Source: Alkalimonas delamerensis
Lineage (GTDB): Bacteria; Pseudomonadota; Gammaproteobacteria; Enterobacterales; Alteromonadaceae
NCBI RefSeq assembly: GCF_030717955.1
Contig: NZ_JAUZVY010000007.1
Span: 1 to 64,000, forward strand
DNA: 64,000 nucleotides
Reading direction: 5' to 3'
The notes beneath the pieces were generated by a model. The model was not told where the DNA came from, did no database searches, and saw only the letters and a program-made list of their open reading frames with translations. Positions 51,164 to 59,751 of the stretch are shown piece by piece. The position numbers were made by a program, and so were the translations under genes. Each line of letters opens with the position of its first letter. The first letter of the stretch is position 1.

Positions 51164-53245
51164 ATGGCCATGTATCGACGACTAGTTTGGCTGATGCTCA
51201 CTTGCATCGGTCTCTGTACGGCGCTGTACTCTGCACCAACAGTCGCAGTTTCCACCGGCTGGAAGCAGGCGCCCCACATTCAGGTTGAGCTGGTGAGCTC
51301 GCATCAGGCGGTGGCACCTGGCCAGAGCTTTTTGGTGGCTTTGCATTTGCTGCCACAAGAGCACTGGCATACTTACTGGCAAAACCCCGGCGACTCGGGC
51401 ATGCCTACCCAGATACGCTGGCAACTGCCAGATGGCGTAACGGTATCCGATATTCAGTGGCCCACACCTCAGGCTTTCGCTATTCCGCCCTTGATGAATT
51501 ATGGCTTTGAAGGGTCGACGGTGCTGCTCAGCGAGATTACTCTGCCAGCCGATTATGCCGGTACTGGCTTGTTGCTGCAGGCCGATGCGTCCTGGCTGGT
51601 GTGTGAAGAGATTTGCATTCCCGGTGATATGTCCTTTGAGTTGCCACTGGCGGTGGCGCGTCAGCCGGCAGAGTCCACCCACCATCAGGCCCTGTTCGAA
51701 CAAGGGCGGGCATCCCAGCCGGTGGCCCTTCAGCGCACAGCCTCGTATCAGGTGCAGGATGGCGTTTTTTCGGCGGTGATTGAATCCAGAGACGACTTGC
51801 TGGTCGATGCTTTTTTTGTCGGTGCGACCGACCTGGTCGAGCATGCCCAGGCGCAGGAGATCAGCTGGCAGGATGGCAGTTTGCTGCTGCGTCAGCCGCA
51901 AAATACTTATTTCCATCAGGCACCCGAGCAGATCGAGATTGTACTGACCAGTGGCCCGCAATCCTTTGTGGTGCAGGCGCAGCGTCTTGATGTGGGGGGC
52001 GCAGTCGCGGCTGGTAGTGAATTTGGTCTGGCTGCTTTTCTGACGGCACTGCTGCTGGCGGCTGGTGGTGGCCTTATCCTGAATCTGATGCCCTGTGTTT
52101 TCCCGGTGTTGTCGTTAAAAGCCATCAGTCTTGCCAACAACAGCGGCGATGCCGGCCGGCAAAAGCGCGACGCCTGGAGTTATACACTCGGTGTGCTGGC
52201 GATGTTCGCTGTGCTGGCTCTGGCGTTAATTGGCTTGCGGGCGGCGGGTGCTGCAGTGGGCTGGGGCTTTCAGTTGCAAAACCCCTGGCTGGTTGGGGGC
52301 CTGGCTTACCTGTTTTTTGCGCTGGGTTTAAGTTTGTCCGGCCTGGTGCAATTTGGCAGTCGCCTGATGCAACTGGGATCCAGCCTGGGTCAGCGTCAGG
52401 GCGCCAAAGGCTCCTTCCTGACCGGAGTTTTGGCTGTCATTGTGGCCAGCCCTTGCACGGCGCCTTTTATGGGCGCTGCCCTTGGCTATGCGGTCACCCA
52501 GTCGGCCCCGGTGGCTTTGCTGGTGTTTTTAGCCCTGGGTTTTGGCATGGCGTTGCCGTTCTTGCTTCTGGCATACAGCCGCCGACTGGCCCGTTTACTG
52601 CCTAAGCCAGGCGCCTGGATGGATACGCTGAAGCAATGGCTGGCGTACCCTTTGTACCTCACCACCGTTTGGTTGCTGTGGGTGCTGGGTCGTCAGGCCG
52701 GCGTGGATGCGCAGGCATTGGTGCTGGTTGGCCTGGTTTGTCTGGCCGCTGCGCTGTGGCTTTGGGGCCGTCAGCAGCTGGGGCAGGGCTTTCGGTTGGC
52801 GCCGCAGCTAAGCTGGGTCTTTGCACTGCTGGCTATCTTATTGCTGGTGCTGTTGCAGCCACAGCAGGGTGCGCAGCAAAGTGCGGAAAACCGGCATTGG
52901 GAGCCCTGGAGCCCGGAACGCTTGGCTGAACTGCAAGCGGATAAGCAACCGGTGCTGGTCAATATGACCGCTGATTGGTGCATCACCTGCTTAGTCAATG
53001 AGCGGGTGGCGCTCAATACCGAGAGTGGCCGCCAGGCACTGACGGACTATGGCGTGACTTACTTAAAAGGTGACTGGACGCTGAGAGGTGCGGATATCCA
53101 CGCCTATTTGCAACAGTATCAGCGTGATGGGGTGCCCTTGTATGTGTTGTACTGGCCGGGACAGGAGCCAAAAATTCTGCCGCAGATTTTAACGCCAAAT
53201 ACGCTACGCGATCAGCTGGCGCAGTTGGCAGCAAAACCCAACTGA
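51164..53245 (+). CDS. DsbD/ScsB-like thiol:disulfide interchange protein
   Basis: This 693-aa membrane reductant conduit carries electrons from cytoplasmic thioredoxin to periplasmic partners. It has a signal sequence, then an N-terminal periplasmic domain with the redox pair WLVCEEICIPG (as in ScsB/DsbD-like proteins). About eight membrane spans follow, with the paired cysteines NLMPCVFPV and VASPCTAPF, and then a C-terminal periplasmic thioredoxin-like domain with WCITC. The N-terminal domain is of the ScsB/DipZ type rather than the short DsbD type. Partner proteins are probably the redoxin encoded 75 bp downstream and others in the periplasm. Start at 51164; 51170 is also possible. Confidence 0.92.
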   Translation: MAMYRRLVWLMLTCIGLCTALYSAPTVAVSTGWKQAPHIQVELVSSHQAVAPGQSFLVALHLLPQEHWHTYWQNPGDSGMPTQIRWQLPDGVTVSDIQWPTPQAFAIPPLMNYGFEGSTVLLSEITLPADYAGTGLLLQADASWLVCEEICIPGDMSFELPLAVARQPAESTHHQALFEQGRASQPVALQRTASYQVQDGVFSAVIESRDDLLVDAFFVGATDLVEHAQAQEISWQDGSLLLRQPQNTYFHQAPEQIEIVLTSGPQSFVVQAQRLDVGGAVAAGSEFGLAAFLTALLLAAGGGLILNLMPCVFPVLSLKAISLANNSGDAGRQKRDAWSYTLGVLAMFAVLALALIGLRAAGAAVGWGFQLQNPWLVGGLAYLFFALGLSLSGLVQFGSRLMQLGSSLGQRQGAKGSFLTGVLAVIVASPCTAPFMGAALGYAVTQSAPVALLVFLALGFGMALPFLLLAYSRRLARLLPKPGAWMDTLKQWLAYPLYLTTVWLLWVLGRQAGVDAQALVLVGLVCLAAALWLWGRQQLGQGFRLAPQLSWVFALLAILLLVLLQPQQGAQQSAENRHWEPWSPERLAELQADKQPVLVNMTADWCITCLVNERVALNTESGRQALTDYGVTYLKGDWTLRGADIHAYLQQYQRDGVPLYVLYWPGQEPKILPQILTPNTLRDQLAQLAAKPN

Positions 53246-53319
53246 TCTTAACCTGCAGCCTGTGTGGTAGTGGCTGCCATTTAACTGTGAGCGGGCACAC
53301 GCCCGAAAGGAGCAATACC

Positions 53320-53922
53320 ATGAAACTTAAGCAACTCTTCAGTGCTCTGGCGCTGGCTGGTACAGTAACTGCGGTGGCTGCCGCGCCACAAATTGGCGCT
53401 CCGGCTCCGGATTTTACCGTGGTCGATAGCCATGGCCAAACCCACTCACTGGCCGATTTTGCCGGCAAGAATGTGATTCTGGAGTGGACCAATCACGACT
53501 GTCCTTTTGTGGTCAAGCATTACGTCAGCGACAACATGCAGGGGCTGCAACAGCACTTTGCCGACAACGATACGGTCTGGTTGAGTGTGATTTCATCCAG
53601 GCCAGGCAGCCAGGGCCATGTCAGCCCGGAACAGGCCAACGAGCTGACCGCCAGCCGTGGCGCCCAGCCAGCTGCGGTGCTACTGGATGAGAGCGGCGAC
53701 ATGGGGCGCGCCTTTGATGCTCGCGTTACACCACATATGTATGTGATTGGTGCCGATGGCAACCTGCTGTATATGGGCGGCATCGACAGCATTCCTACCG
53801 CCAATCCGGAGGATATTCCAAGAGCCGAAGCCTACCTGGCGAATGCCGGCAATGAAGTCCTCGCCGGCCAGCCGGTCAGCAAGCCCATCACCCGGCCTTA
53901 TGGCTGCAGTATTAAGTACTAA
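53320..53922 (+). CDS. Periplasmic thioredoxin-fold redoxin
   Basis: This exported AhpC/TSA-redoxin family protein has 200 aa and a signal peptide ending TAVAAA. The fold markers are GAPAPDFTVVDSHGQTHSL and the single reactive Cys in EWTNHDCPFVVKHY, in the place of the peroxidatic/CxxC site. The cis-Pro region is RVTPHMYVIGADGNLLYMGG. A second Cys is four residues from the C-terminus (YGCSIKY). It lies just after the DsbD-like gene with AAAGGAG before its ATG, so it is a likely client reduced by that protein. It may work in peroxide or thiol repair. Confidence 0.88.
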   Translation: MKLKQLFSALALAGTVTAVAAAPQIGAPAPDFTVVDSHGQTHSLADFAGKNVILEWTNHDCPFVVKHYVSDNMQGLQQHFADNDTVWLSVISSRPGSQGHVSPEQANELTASRGAQPAAVLLDESGDMGRAFDARVTPHMYVIGADGNLLYMGGIDSIPTANPEDIPRAEAYLANAGNEVLAGQPVSKPITRPYGCSIKY

Positions 53923-53942
53923 GTCTGCCTGCTTGGGATCCT

Positions 53943-53993
53943 TTGATCAAACTATGCCATTCTTTCTTTTAAATTATGGCGCAGTTTGATCAA
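53943..53993. repeat. Long imperfect inverted repeat after redoxin gene
   Basis: TTGATCAAACT (53943-53953) and AGTTTGATCAA (53983-53993) are perfect 11-bp complements. The pairing extends inward with two mismatches to 18-bp arms (53943-53960 / 53976-53993) and a 15-nt AT-rich loop. It could terminate the DsbD-redoxin operon, but the self-palindromic TTGATCAA ends also fit the end of a small mobile or MITE-like element at the boundary of the AT-rich patch. Confidence 0.6.
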
Positions 53994-54051
53994 TGCCACA
54001 TAAACAAAAACGCTATTGTGCTGCATAAACCGGCTGCTGTTCGTTATGCTC

Positions 54052-54744
54052 TCAATGGATCCCCCTAAAGTGCTCGTTGGTGACATAAACTAACCTGAAA
54101 TGTTTAGTGTTCCCATCATCGTAAATGCCATAGGTTCCACCAGTGCCAGCAGCCGTGATTCCGGAGAATTTCTGCTTATTAAACAATAATTCGTCTTCCA
54201 ATTGTTGCAATTGCAGCTCTGTTAAGCGCTCAACCCCCGCGAGCGAAACGAAGCACGCGTTTTTATCGCACTCAGCGACATCTAAGCGGATCGTGTTGTA
54301 TTGCGGGTTTTGCTGTTGCCAGTCTAAGAACACTTGCTGTAAGTAATGTTCGTGCTCCATACTTTCAGTCGTTTTGAAATCTTGCTTCGCTGCTACTATG
54401 AGTGAGGTGTCATCACTAAAGAGCAGCTGACGGTAATCGTCGCTTCGAAAAATGGTTTTTTCAGGATCTGCAGCTTCAATTTGCTTACCTGGGTCTGCTG
54501 AGGTTGGCTTGTCTTGAGTCAATGAGGCTGCACGTATGTTTTGTTGACTCGGTTGTTCAGCGATTAAATCTGTTTTTTTAGTTGATTGACTCTGAAGAGT
54601 TGCACTTTTCGTTTGTTGCAAAGTCGATAGCTGCTCAGACTTTGGCTGAAAGCTGGCAGAAGGTGATAGAAAGTTGAAAGCTCCAAAGGCAATGGCTAAG
54701 ATGATAGTTACGCTGATAAAAAAAATTTTGCTTTTCATAGTCAT
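54052..54744 (-). CDS. Hypothetical exported/anchored AT-rich protein
   Basis: I do not recognise a family. The 230-aa product has an N-terminal hydrophobic segment (IFFISVTIILAIAFGAF) that could be a signal anchor. A long Ser/Thr/Gln/Lys-rich, probably disordered stretch follows (about 28-95), then a C-terminal folded region (DWQQQNPQYNTIRLDVAEC, RLTELQLQQLEDELLF, GGTYGIYDDGNTKHFRLVYV) with two cysteines ten or fewer residues apart. Base composition is AT-rich compared with its neighbours. It is followed on the same strand by nothing and preceded by a small Cys-rich gene, so both look accessory. Confidence 0.65.
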   Translation of the reverse strand: MTMKSKIFFISVTIILAIAFGAFNFLSPSASFQPKSEQLSTLQQTKSATLQSQSTKKTDLIAEQPSQQNIRAASLTQDKPTSADPGKQIEAADPEKTIFRSDDYRQLLFSDDTSLIVAAKQDFKTTESMEHEHYLQQVFLDWQQQNPQYNTIRLDVAECDKNACFVSLAGVERLTELQLQQLEDELLFNKQKFSGITAAGTGGTYGIYDDGNTKHFRLVYVTNEHFRGIH

Positions 54745-54804
54745 ACACGCTGATTCTCAAATGAATTAAACGCCTGCCGTGACTGCTGAAGACAGGCGAA
54801 TTTT

Positions 54805-54999
54805 CTATTGTATTTGTCTAACCCACACATCACCACCGCAACAGTCCGTTACGGTTGCTGGATTAGTGCTGGTATCGACATTACAGGAGTTATCACACCG
54901 ATAAGTTGTACCATCTACAGTAACTCTGGAACCCGCATAGGCTTTGCTAGCCGAAAAAGACAATCCAATAATTATAAGAATAACTGTTTTTCTGACCAT
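54805..54999 (-). CDS. Small secreted Cys-rich protein (64 aa)
   Basis: This tiny exported protein has a clear signal peptide (VILIIIGLSFSASKAYA) and a mature part of about 42 residues with four cysteines (YRCDNSC and DCCGG), probably two disulfides. No family is recognised. GGAGTG at a good distance from the ATG supports expression. It is 60 bp upstream of, and co-directional with, the 230-aa hypothetical gene. Size and cysteines recall secreted peptides such as microcin-like or binding peptides, but there is no leader-peptide processing site or immunity-like partner to support that. Confidence 0.6.
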   Translation of the reverse strand: MVRKTVILIIIGLSFSASKAYAGSRVTVDGTTYRCDNSCNVDTSTNPATVTDCCGGDVWVRQIQ

Positions 55000-55104
55000 A
55001 AATCACTCCATTTTTGGGATAAAAGTAGTCGCCATTTGGCTAAGTGATAATCTCAGGAAAGTAATCAAAAGGTAATAATTTAATGTGATAAACAAGAGAT
55101 ATTT

Positions 55105-55245
55105 TAGTGATATTTGCAGCATTATTTTTGCCAATCAAATCTGGCACTGACCTTTATGTGATGAGTAGTAGCTGATGAACAGAGTGTTAGCCTGCAGCAC
55201 CATGCCGGCATAGCTGCGGGCACTTCCAGAGGGCAGGGCGTGCCA
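55105..55245 (-). pseudogene. Decayed 3' copy of the sialidase-fold gene
   Basis: On the minus strand this reads WHALPSGSARSYAGMVLQAN then TLFISYYSSHKGQCQI and a stop. The intact gene at 55643 reads WQALPSGGDCSYAGMVLQGN then KLFISYYSSHEGQSRIYLATVSL. Homology continues past the new stop in degraded form (LAKI..SL) to about 55105. Nucleotide identity is highest around GCTGATGAACAG and TGCAGCACCATGCCGG. It is the remains of a tandem copy whose 5' part is lost. Confidence 0.85.
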
Positions 55246-55642
55246 CTAGGGCCCAACGAATTCCTGTTTCTGCCGATAGTCAGGATATTTGTTCTAACAG
55301 AACCGGATCATCTTCGGCTTAGCTGGCGTGATTTTATCAAGCAAACGATCCATGGCGTGATAACGCTCGCAGCTGCTGAGGCACTTTTCTATATCCAATA
55401 AGCTGTTGGCAGACAAGTTGCAGCAGATGAACCTTACTATTCACAGGCCTTGGTGATAGAAAATCTTCGATTGATCCGTACCAACACTTTTGGACACCGC
55501 GCCAAGTGAGTGCTTGTCTGCTATGGTCTTCGCCCTGCCGAGTATCATGCCTGACAGGCTATGCAGCGACCTTAAAAAATTTGGCAGCAGCTAAAGCATA
55601 CTCTGCTGGAAGTAACAACAAGGCACGCCAGTGAAAGGATGG
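55246..55642. other. 397-bp relic DNA without intact genes
   Basis: Between the 3' relic and the intact gene I see no complete gene. On the minus strand two overlapping frames stay open for 20-45 codons. One reads through SIEDFLSPRPVNSKV and GYRKVPQQLRALSRHG before a stop; the other has ERYHAMDRLLDKITPAKPK. They look like eroded coding DNA, possibly transposase or phage-like, but I cannot name a family. The stretch is less GC-rich than the housekeeping DNA. Confidence 0.4.
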
Positions 55643-56539
55643 CTATAGTGATACAGTAGCTAAATAAATCCGGCTCTGGCCTTCATGCGAGGAGTAGTAG
55701 CTGATGAACAGCTTGTTGCCCTGCAGCACCATGCCGGCATAGCTGCAATCGCCGCCTGAGGGCAGAGCCTGCCATTCGGTCAGTTGACCACTGTGCCGGT
55801 CTATCCAGCATAAGCTGGTGCGTACCTTGTTATCGTACAGCCGAACGCAGGCCAGCAAGCGGCCATCCGGCAGCTCCAGCCATTCGGGGCCGCCGATGCG
55901 ACAACCAATGTCGCGCCAATCCCAATGCTGATAGGGCGGCCTGGCGCGGCCATACAGGCCATGCTCCGGATCGCGGCGCAGCAGGCAGAGCGCGGTGCCA
56001 TCCGGCTCGAACAATAAACCACTTTCGTTGGCGTAACTGCCGCTGTAGCTATCCGGGTTGATTGGCTGATAGTGATGGCCGTCGCTGGTTTGGTAAGCGC
56101 GGACAAAGCGCGGCTGGCCGCATTTATAGCCCATGGCCAGCCCTTGCTGCTGGTGCCAGCTCAGTCGCCAGATCCAGATGTTGGGCTCTCCTATTGGCAC
56201 AGCCTTTGACCAATGCAGGCCATCGTCGGAAAGCCAGGCGTAGCTTTGGTGGCTTTGCTGGCTTTTGTCATGCAAAGCACCGGCACCGTACAGCATCAGT
56301 CGGCTGTCGGGCAGGATGCTGAATTTAGCGTCGCGTAAGTCGGCATCCGGCAGGCGAATCACCGCAGAGCTGAGCCAATGCACACCATCGAGGGAGCGCA
56401 GGATGCGGAAATGGCCGTCAGGCGAGACGTGGGCACTGCCTTCTCTGAATACGCACCAAAAGGTACGGTTAAAGTGAATCAGGTCGGTAAAGGCATTGTG
56501 CGCGGCCTGCTGCCAGATGCACTGCAATTGGATGGCCAT
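55643..56539 (-). CDS. Sialidase-fold (Asp-box/BNR) protein
   Basis: This 298-aa cytoplasmic-looking beta-propeller protein of the sialidase superfamily shows Asp-box-like repeats: SLDGVHW, SDDGLHW and TSDGHHY. Catalytic-type residues are visible in FWCVFREGSAHV (Arg), RDAKFSIL and RLLACVRLYD. No signal peptide is present with the ATG at 56539, which follows GGAG. It could be a glycosidase or phosphorylase-like enzyme on an imported glycan, or a non-catalytic propeller. The next gene upstream encodes an outer-membrane channel. A decayed copy of its 3' end lies 400 bp downstream. Confidence 0.75.
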   Translation of the reverse strand: MAIQLQCIWQQAAHNAFTDLIHFNRTFWCVFREGSAHVSPDGHFRILRSLDGVHWLSSAVIRLPDADLRDAKFSILPDSRLMLYGAGALHDKSQQSHQSYAWLSDDGLHWSKAVPIGEPNIWIWRLSWHQQQGLAMGYKCGQPRFVRAYQTSDGHHYQPINPDSYSGSYANESGLLFEPDGTALCLLRRDPEHGLYGRARPPYQHWDWRDIGCRIGGPEWLELPDGRLLACVRLYDNKVRTSLCWIDRHSGQLTEWQALPSGGDCSYAGMVLQGNKLFISYYSSHEGQSRIYLATVSL

Positions 56540-56622
56540 AGTTGGCTCCAAAGTCACTTAAATTCTTACATGCTAACAGCTTTTTCGGAAGGATCCAGCG
56601 CTACCCGTACAAACAAAAAGCG

Positions 56623-57339
56623 TTAAAAGTGCCACTTCACCAATAGATTGACATTGTTTTCATGACTGCGCAGTGCCGGGCTGTCGGCTACGCCGAATTT
56701 GTTGCGCCAAAACACATACTCAATGCCTAACCATAGCTGACTTTCCATGCCCAGATGTGGGCTGGCCAGCCATTTCAGTTGCGGGGTCAGATTCAGGTTG
56801 GCGCGTTGATCGACACTGGTGCTGGCCCAGTCCATAAAGCCATCCAGTAAAAACTGCTGGTTGCCTAAGGTAAAAGGGTAGGCCCAGACCAGGGTGAGTT
56901 GCCAGTTATTGGCCACTTTGTCGTTGTTGCGCCGGTAGACATTGGCTTGCACGAAGCGAAAGCCTGGCACGGCTAAATCAACGCCGGCACCATACAGGTA
57001 GTTGGTCGCCAGGCTGCTCATCTCGATATGGGCAGCCAACAGCACATCGGTGACCGGGCCAAACTGGTAGTTGCCGCTGGTGTTCTTGCCCAGGCTAAAA
57101 CGCGGTTGCAGTTCAGCATAATTGGTGCGGGTGCCATCTTTAAAACGCATGTGGTCGAGGAAGAAAAAATTATCGCCCCAAGAGGTGTTGGCGGCGTGCT
57201 CAATGGTAAAGACATGGCGGCTGGGATCGCCAAGCCGGTAATTTTCGCCATAGAGATAGGTTAAGCGGAAGTCCTGCCACAGCACCTTGGCTTCGAGCGG
57301 AAATAGGGACAAACCGAAGAGGATCAGTAAGATGCGCAT
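56623..57339 (-). CDS. Tsx/OmpK-type outer-membrane channel
   Basis: This 238-aa outer-membrane beta-barrel of the nucleoside-specific channel (Tsx) / OmpK family has a signal peptide ending FPLEA. It then has VLWQDFRLTYLYGENYRLGD, HVFTIEHAANTSWGDNFFFL and alternating strands (ELQPRFSL, WLGIEYVFWRNKFG). The C-terminal strand ends in WHF, the aromatic terminus needed for insertion. The family passes nucleosides and related small solutes. It is upstream of the sialidase-fold gene (83-bp gap), so the two may be co-expressed. Confidence 0.82.
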   Translation of the reverse strand: MRILLILFGLSLFPLEAKVLWQDFRLTYLYGENYRLGDPSRHVFTIEHAANTSWGDNFFFLDHMRFKDGTRTNYAELQPRFSLGKNTSGNYQFGPVTDVLLAAHIEMSSLATNYLYGAGVDLAVPGFRFVQANVYRRNNDKVANNWQLTLVWAYPFTLGNQQFLLDGFMDWASTSVDQRANLNLTPQLKWLASPHLGMESQLWLGIEYVFWRNKFGVADSPALRSHENNVNLLVKWHF

Positions 57340-57421
57340 CTTTGGCTCCAGTTAAACCAGCGGGTAAACAGAGTAAAGATGCATTTAGCCAGCCTCGCAA
57401 GTCAGACTGGCAAAAATACCA

Positions 57422-58630
57422 TTATTCCGGCAGTGGTAAGTGACGGACCAAGGTGGTGAGCTGAGCGATGGTACTCAGGCTTTGCCGCTGCATAATCAGC
57501 TGGCGGCCCAGTGCCAGTGCAAAGCGTTCGCAGCGGGCCCGCTGCGGCTCATGACGAATTTGTTCCAGGTCTGCCACATGCGCCAGGCCGACGGTGCGAC
57601 GGATCAGCTCACAGCCTGCATAGCCAATGCTGTCGGCCAGGACTTGTTGCAGGAAAAAGCTCTGATAATTGCTGTTGGCAAAGCTGCTTTCTTTGGTCTG
57701 GGTTTGCATCAGCTGGTTGAAGGTGCTGGCAAAATTCAGCCAGAGTGTTTCAATTTGTTCGAGCAGATAGGCTTGTTGCTGCTCGCGGGCAGCGGTGTCT
57801 TCTTGCAAACCAAATTGACCGGCATAGCTGAGTAATAAATTCCCCAGCAGGCTGCCGACATCAAAACCTATGGGGCCGTAAAAGCCAAACTCGGCATCGA
57901 TCACTTTGCATTGCTTTGCACTGACAAAAATACTGCCGCTATGCACATCGCCATGCAACAGAGCCTGTGGTTTGGACAAAAAGTCTGCTTTTAGCCGTGC
58001 GACCTCTGCTTGCAAGGCCTCATCGTGCCATAGCTCGCGGGCCTGCGGCAAAATGGCCTGATGAATGTTGTTGCGCTCGTGGTTGCAGTAGGGATCGGTA
58101 AAAAACAGATCTTCGGTGATCAGACAGAGCTCCGGGTTTAAAAAGCGCGCAACCTCGGCTTTTTTTTGCAAGCCGTTTAAAACAAAGTCGCTGGTATGAA
58201 ACAAGGTCTGGGCCAGGTACTGTGCCATCTGGTTGGCCAACAAGGGGAATTGCTTGCCTGCGACCAAGGCGCTGCGCAATATCTCCAGCTGGCCCAGGTC
58301 TTCCATCAAAATCGCGGCCAGGGCTGCATCGTAATGCAGCACCTTAACGGTATGCTCCGGGCACAGCCGGCCATGACGCAGCAAGACTTCAGCCTCTATT
58401 CGGGCCCGGTCGATGGTGAGTGGCCAGCTTTCACCAACACAGCGGGCATAAGGCAGAGCTTGTTTGACAATCAGGCTGCGTCCCTGTTGGTTTTTCACCC
58501 GAAATACCAAATTCAGATTGCCATCACCAAATTCTTCTGCTTCAAGCTGATCGTTGTCACGAAAAGCATCAGCATGGCTAAGGGCAAAGTGCTTGGCATC
58601 ATCTGCGGTAAAAGTTTGGTAGTCACTCAT
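57422..58630 (-). CDS. mtnK: S-methyl-5-thioribose kinase MtnK
   Basis: MtnK phosphorylates methylthioribose to its 1-phosphate, an early step of the methionine salvage pathway from methylthioadenosine. The 402-aa protein has the aminoglycoside-phosphotransferase-like kinase fold: GNLNLVFRVKNQQGRSLIVK, YDAALAAILMEDLGQL, the catalytic loop LLHGDVHSGSIFV and the metal-binding VIDAEFGFYGPIGFDVGSLL. I start at 58630 (MSDYQTFTADDAK); the longer reading is not family-like. It is divergent from mtnA, the next enzyme, across an 86-bp gap that holds a MetJ-type operator. Confidence 0.95.
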   Translation of the reverse strand: MSDYQTFTADDAKHFALSHADAFRDNDQLEAEEFGDGNLNLVFRVKNQQGRSLIVKQALPYARCVGESWPLTIDRARIEAEVLLRHGRLCPEHTVKVLHYDAALAAILMEDLGQLEILRSALVAGKQFPLLANQMAQYLAQTLFHTSDFVLNGLQKKAEVARFLNPELCLITEDLFFTDPYCNHERNNIHQAILPQARELWHDEALQAEVARLKADFLSKPQALLHGDVHSGSIFVSAKQCKVIDAEFGFYGPIGFDVGSLLGNLLLSYAGQFGLQEDTAAREQQQAYLLEQIETLWLNFASTFNQLMQTQTKESSFANSNYQSFFLQQVLADSIGYAGCELIRRTVGLAHVADLEQIRHEPQRARCERFALALGRQLIMQRQSLSTIAQLTTLVRHLPLPE

Positions 58631-58676
58631 AGGGGATCCGGACTTGTCAGGCCAATAGAAGAACTGCATAATCGCA

Positions 58677-58700
58677 AACATTCTAGACGTCTGCAAGGCT
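58677..58700. promoter_or_regulatory. MetJ-type operator between mtnK and mtnA
   Basis: A perfect met box AGACGTCT lies at 58685-58692, flanked on both sides in the 8-bp register by half-matching boxes (58677-58684 and 58693-58700). MetJ with SAM binds tandem boxes of this sequence, so both divergent genes could be repressed when methionine is plentiful. Confidence 0.7.
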
Positions 58701-58716
58701 AAATAAGGCATAAAGC

Positions 58717-59751
58717 ATGAAAAACATGGCGGGTCTCAGCATCAAAATCGAACAAGGCCAGTTGTTTATTCTGGATCAGACGCTGTTACCGCATCAGCAA
58801 AGCTGGCTGCATTGCCAGCAGGTTGAGCAGATGGTGGCGATGATTCAACAATTGCAGGTGCGGGGCGCACCTGCAATTGGCATTGCTGCATCCTTGTTGC
58901 TGGCTTACCGGGCTGAGCAGGGCGATAGCCGTGCGCAGCTGCTGCACAGTGCTGAAGTACTCAGAGCAGCCCGGCCTACCGCGGTCAATCTGATGAATAA
59001 CTTGGATGCGATGGTAGCCGCCTTGCAACAGTCCGATTATGTCAGCGCGGCGGTGGCCTGCGCCGAGCAGCTCTTTGCCGAAGATGTGCAGCTGTGCCTG
59101 CAGATGGCCGAGCATGGCGCGGCTTTGGTTCAGCCGAATGAGCGGCTGCTGACGCATTGCAATACCGGCGGTCTGGCAACGGCAGGGGTTGGCACGGCGC
59201 TGGGGGTGGTGCGACTGGCACATCAGCAGGGCAAAGCCATCAAACTGTGGGTGGACGAGACCCGGCCTTTGTTGCAAGGCGGGCGTCTAACGGCCTGGGA
59301 ATGTGAGCAACTGGGCATTCCGTATCAGCTGATTTGCGACAATATGGCCGCCATGCTGATGGCTCGGGGCGAGGTCGATCGCATCTTTGTCGGCTCGGAT
59401 CGTATCGCTGCCAATGGCGACTTTGCTAACAAAGTCGGTACCTACAATTTGGCGGTACTGGCGCATTATCATCAAATCCCTTTTTATGTGGTGGCTCCGC
59501 ACACCACGGTCGATCCCCGCTGCAGCGACGGCAGCCAGATCCCGATTGAGCAGCGCCCAGCGGCGGAAGTGCGCGGCGTGAGCGGTAGTTTTGGTCAGGT
59601 TTGCTGGGCGCCGGAGCAGGCACCGGTGTTTAATCCGGCTTTTGATGTCACGCCTGCCGGGCTGGTTAGCGGCTGGGTGCTGGATAGTGGTGTGCTTGAT
59701 CAAGCTGATGTGGCTGCCGGTGCTTTAGTCCGGTTAAACCCAACCCAATAA
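58717..59751 (+). CDS. mtnA: S-methyl-5-thioribose-1-phosphate isomerase MtnA
   Basis: MtnA converts methylthioribose-1-phosphate to methylthioribulose-1-phosphate. The 344-aa protein has the eIF2B-alpha-like isomerase fold: VRGAPAIGIAASLLLAY, the catalytic Cys in LTHCNTGGLATAGVGTALG, VDETRPLLQGGRLTAWE, the catalytic Asp in RIFVGSDRIAANGDFANKVG and KVGTYNLA. The start at 58717 has a modest AAGG upstream. It reads away from mtnK and towards the mtnBCD operon. Confidence 0.96.
   Translation: MKNMAGLSIKIEQGQLFILDQTLLPHQQSWLHCQQVEQMVAMIQQLQVRGAPAIGIAASLLLAYRAEQGDSRAQLLHSAEVLRAARPTAVNLMNNLDAMVAALQQSDYVSAAVACAEQLFAEDVQLCLQMAEHGAALVQPNERLLTHCNTGGLATAGVGTALGVVRLAHQQGKAIKLWVDETRPLLQGGRLTAWECEQLGIPYQLICDNMAAMLMARGEVDRIFVGSDRIAANGDFANKVGTYNLAVLAHYHQIPFYVVAPHTTVDPRCSDGSQIPIEQRPAAEVRGVSGSFGQVCWAPEQAPVFNPAFDVTPAGLVSGWVLDSGVLDQADVAAGALVRLNPTQ

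Noticed and set aside
54805..54999. Bacteriocin/microcin call for the 64-aa Cys-rich protein
   Set aside because: It has an ordinary Sec signal and no double-glycine leader, exporter or immunity gene, so only a neutral description is justified.
55280..55560. Insertion sequence or transposase gene
   Set aside because: Short open stretches look like eroded coding DNA, but there is no recognisable transposase motif, terminal inverted repeat or target duplication.
58631..58716. SAM riboswitch controlling mtn genes
   Set aside because: The gap is only 86 bp and shows a MetJ box rather than a riboswitch core.
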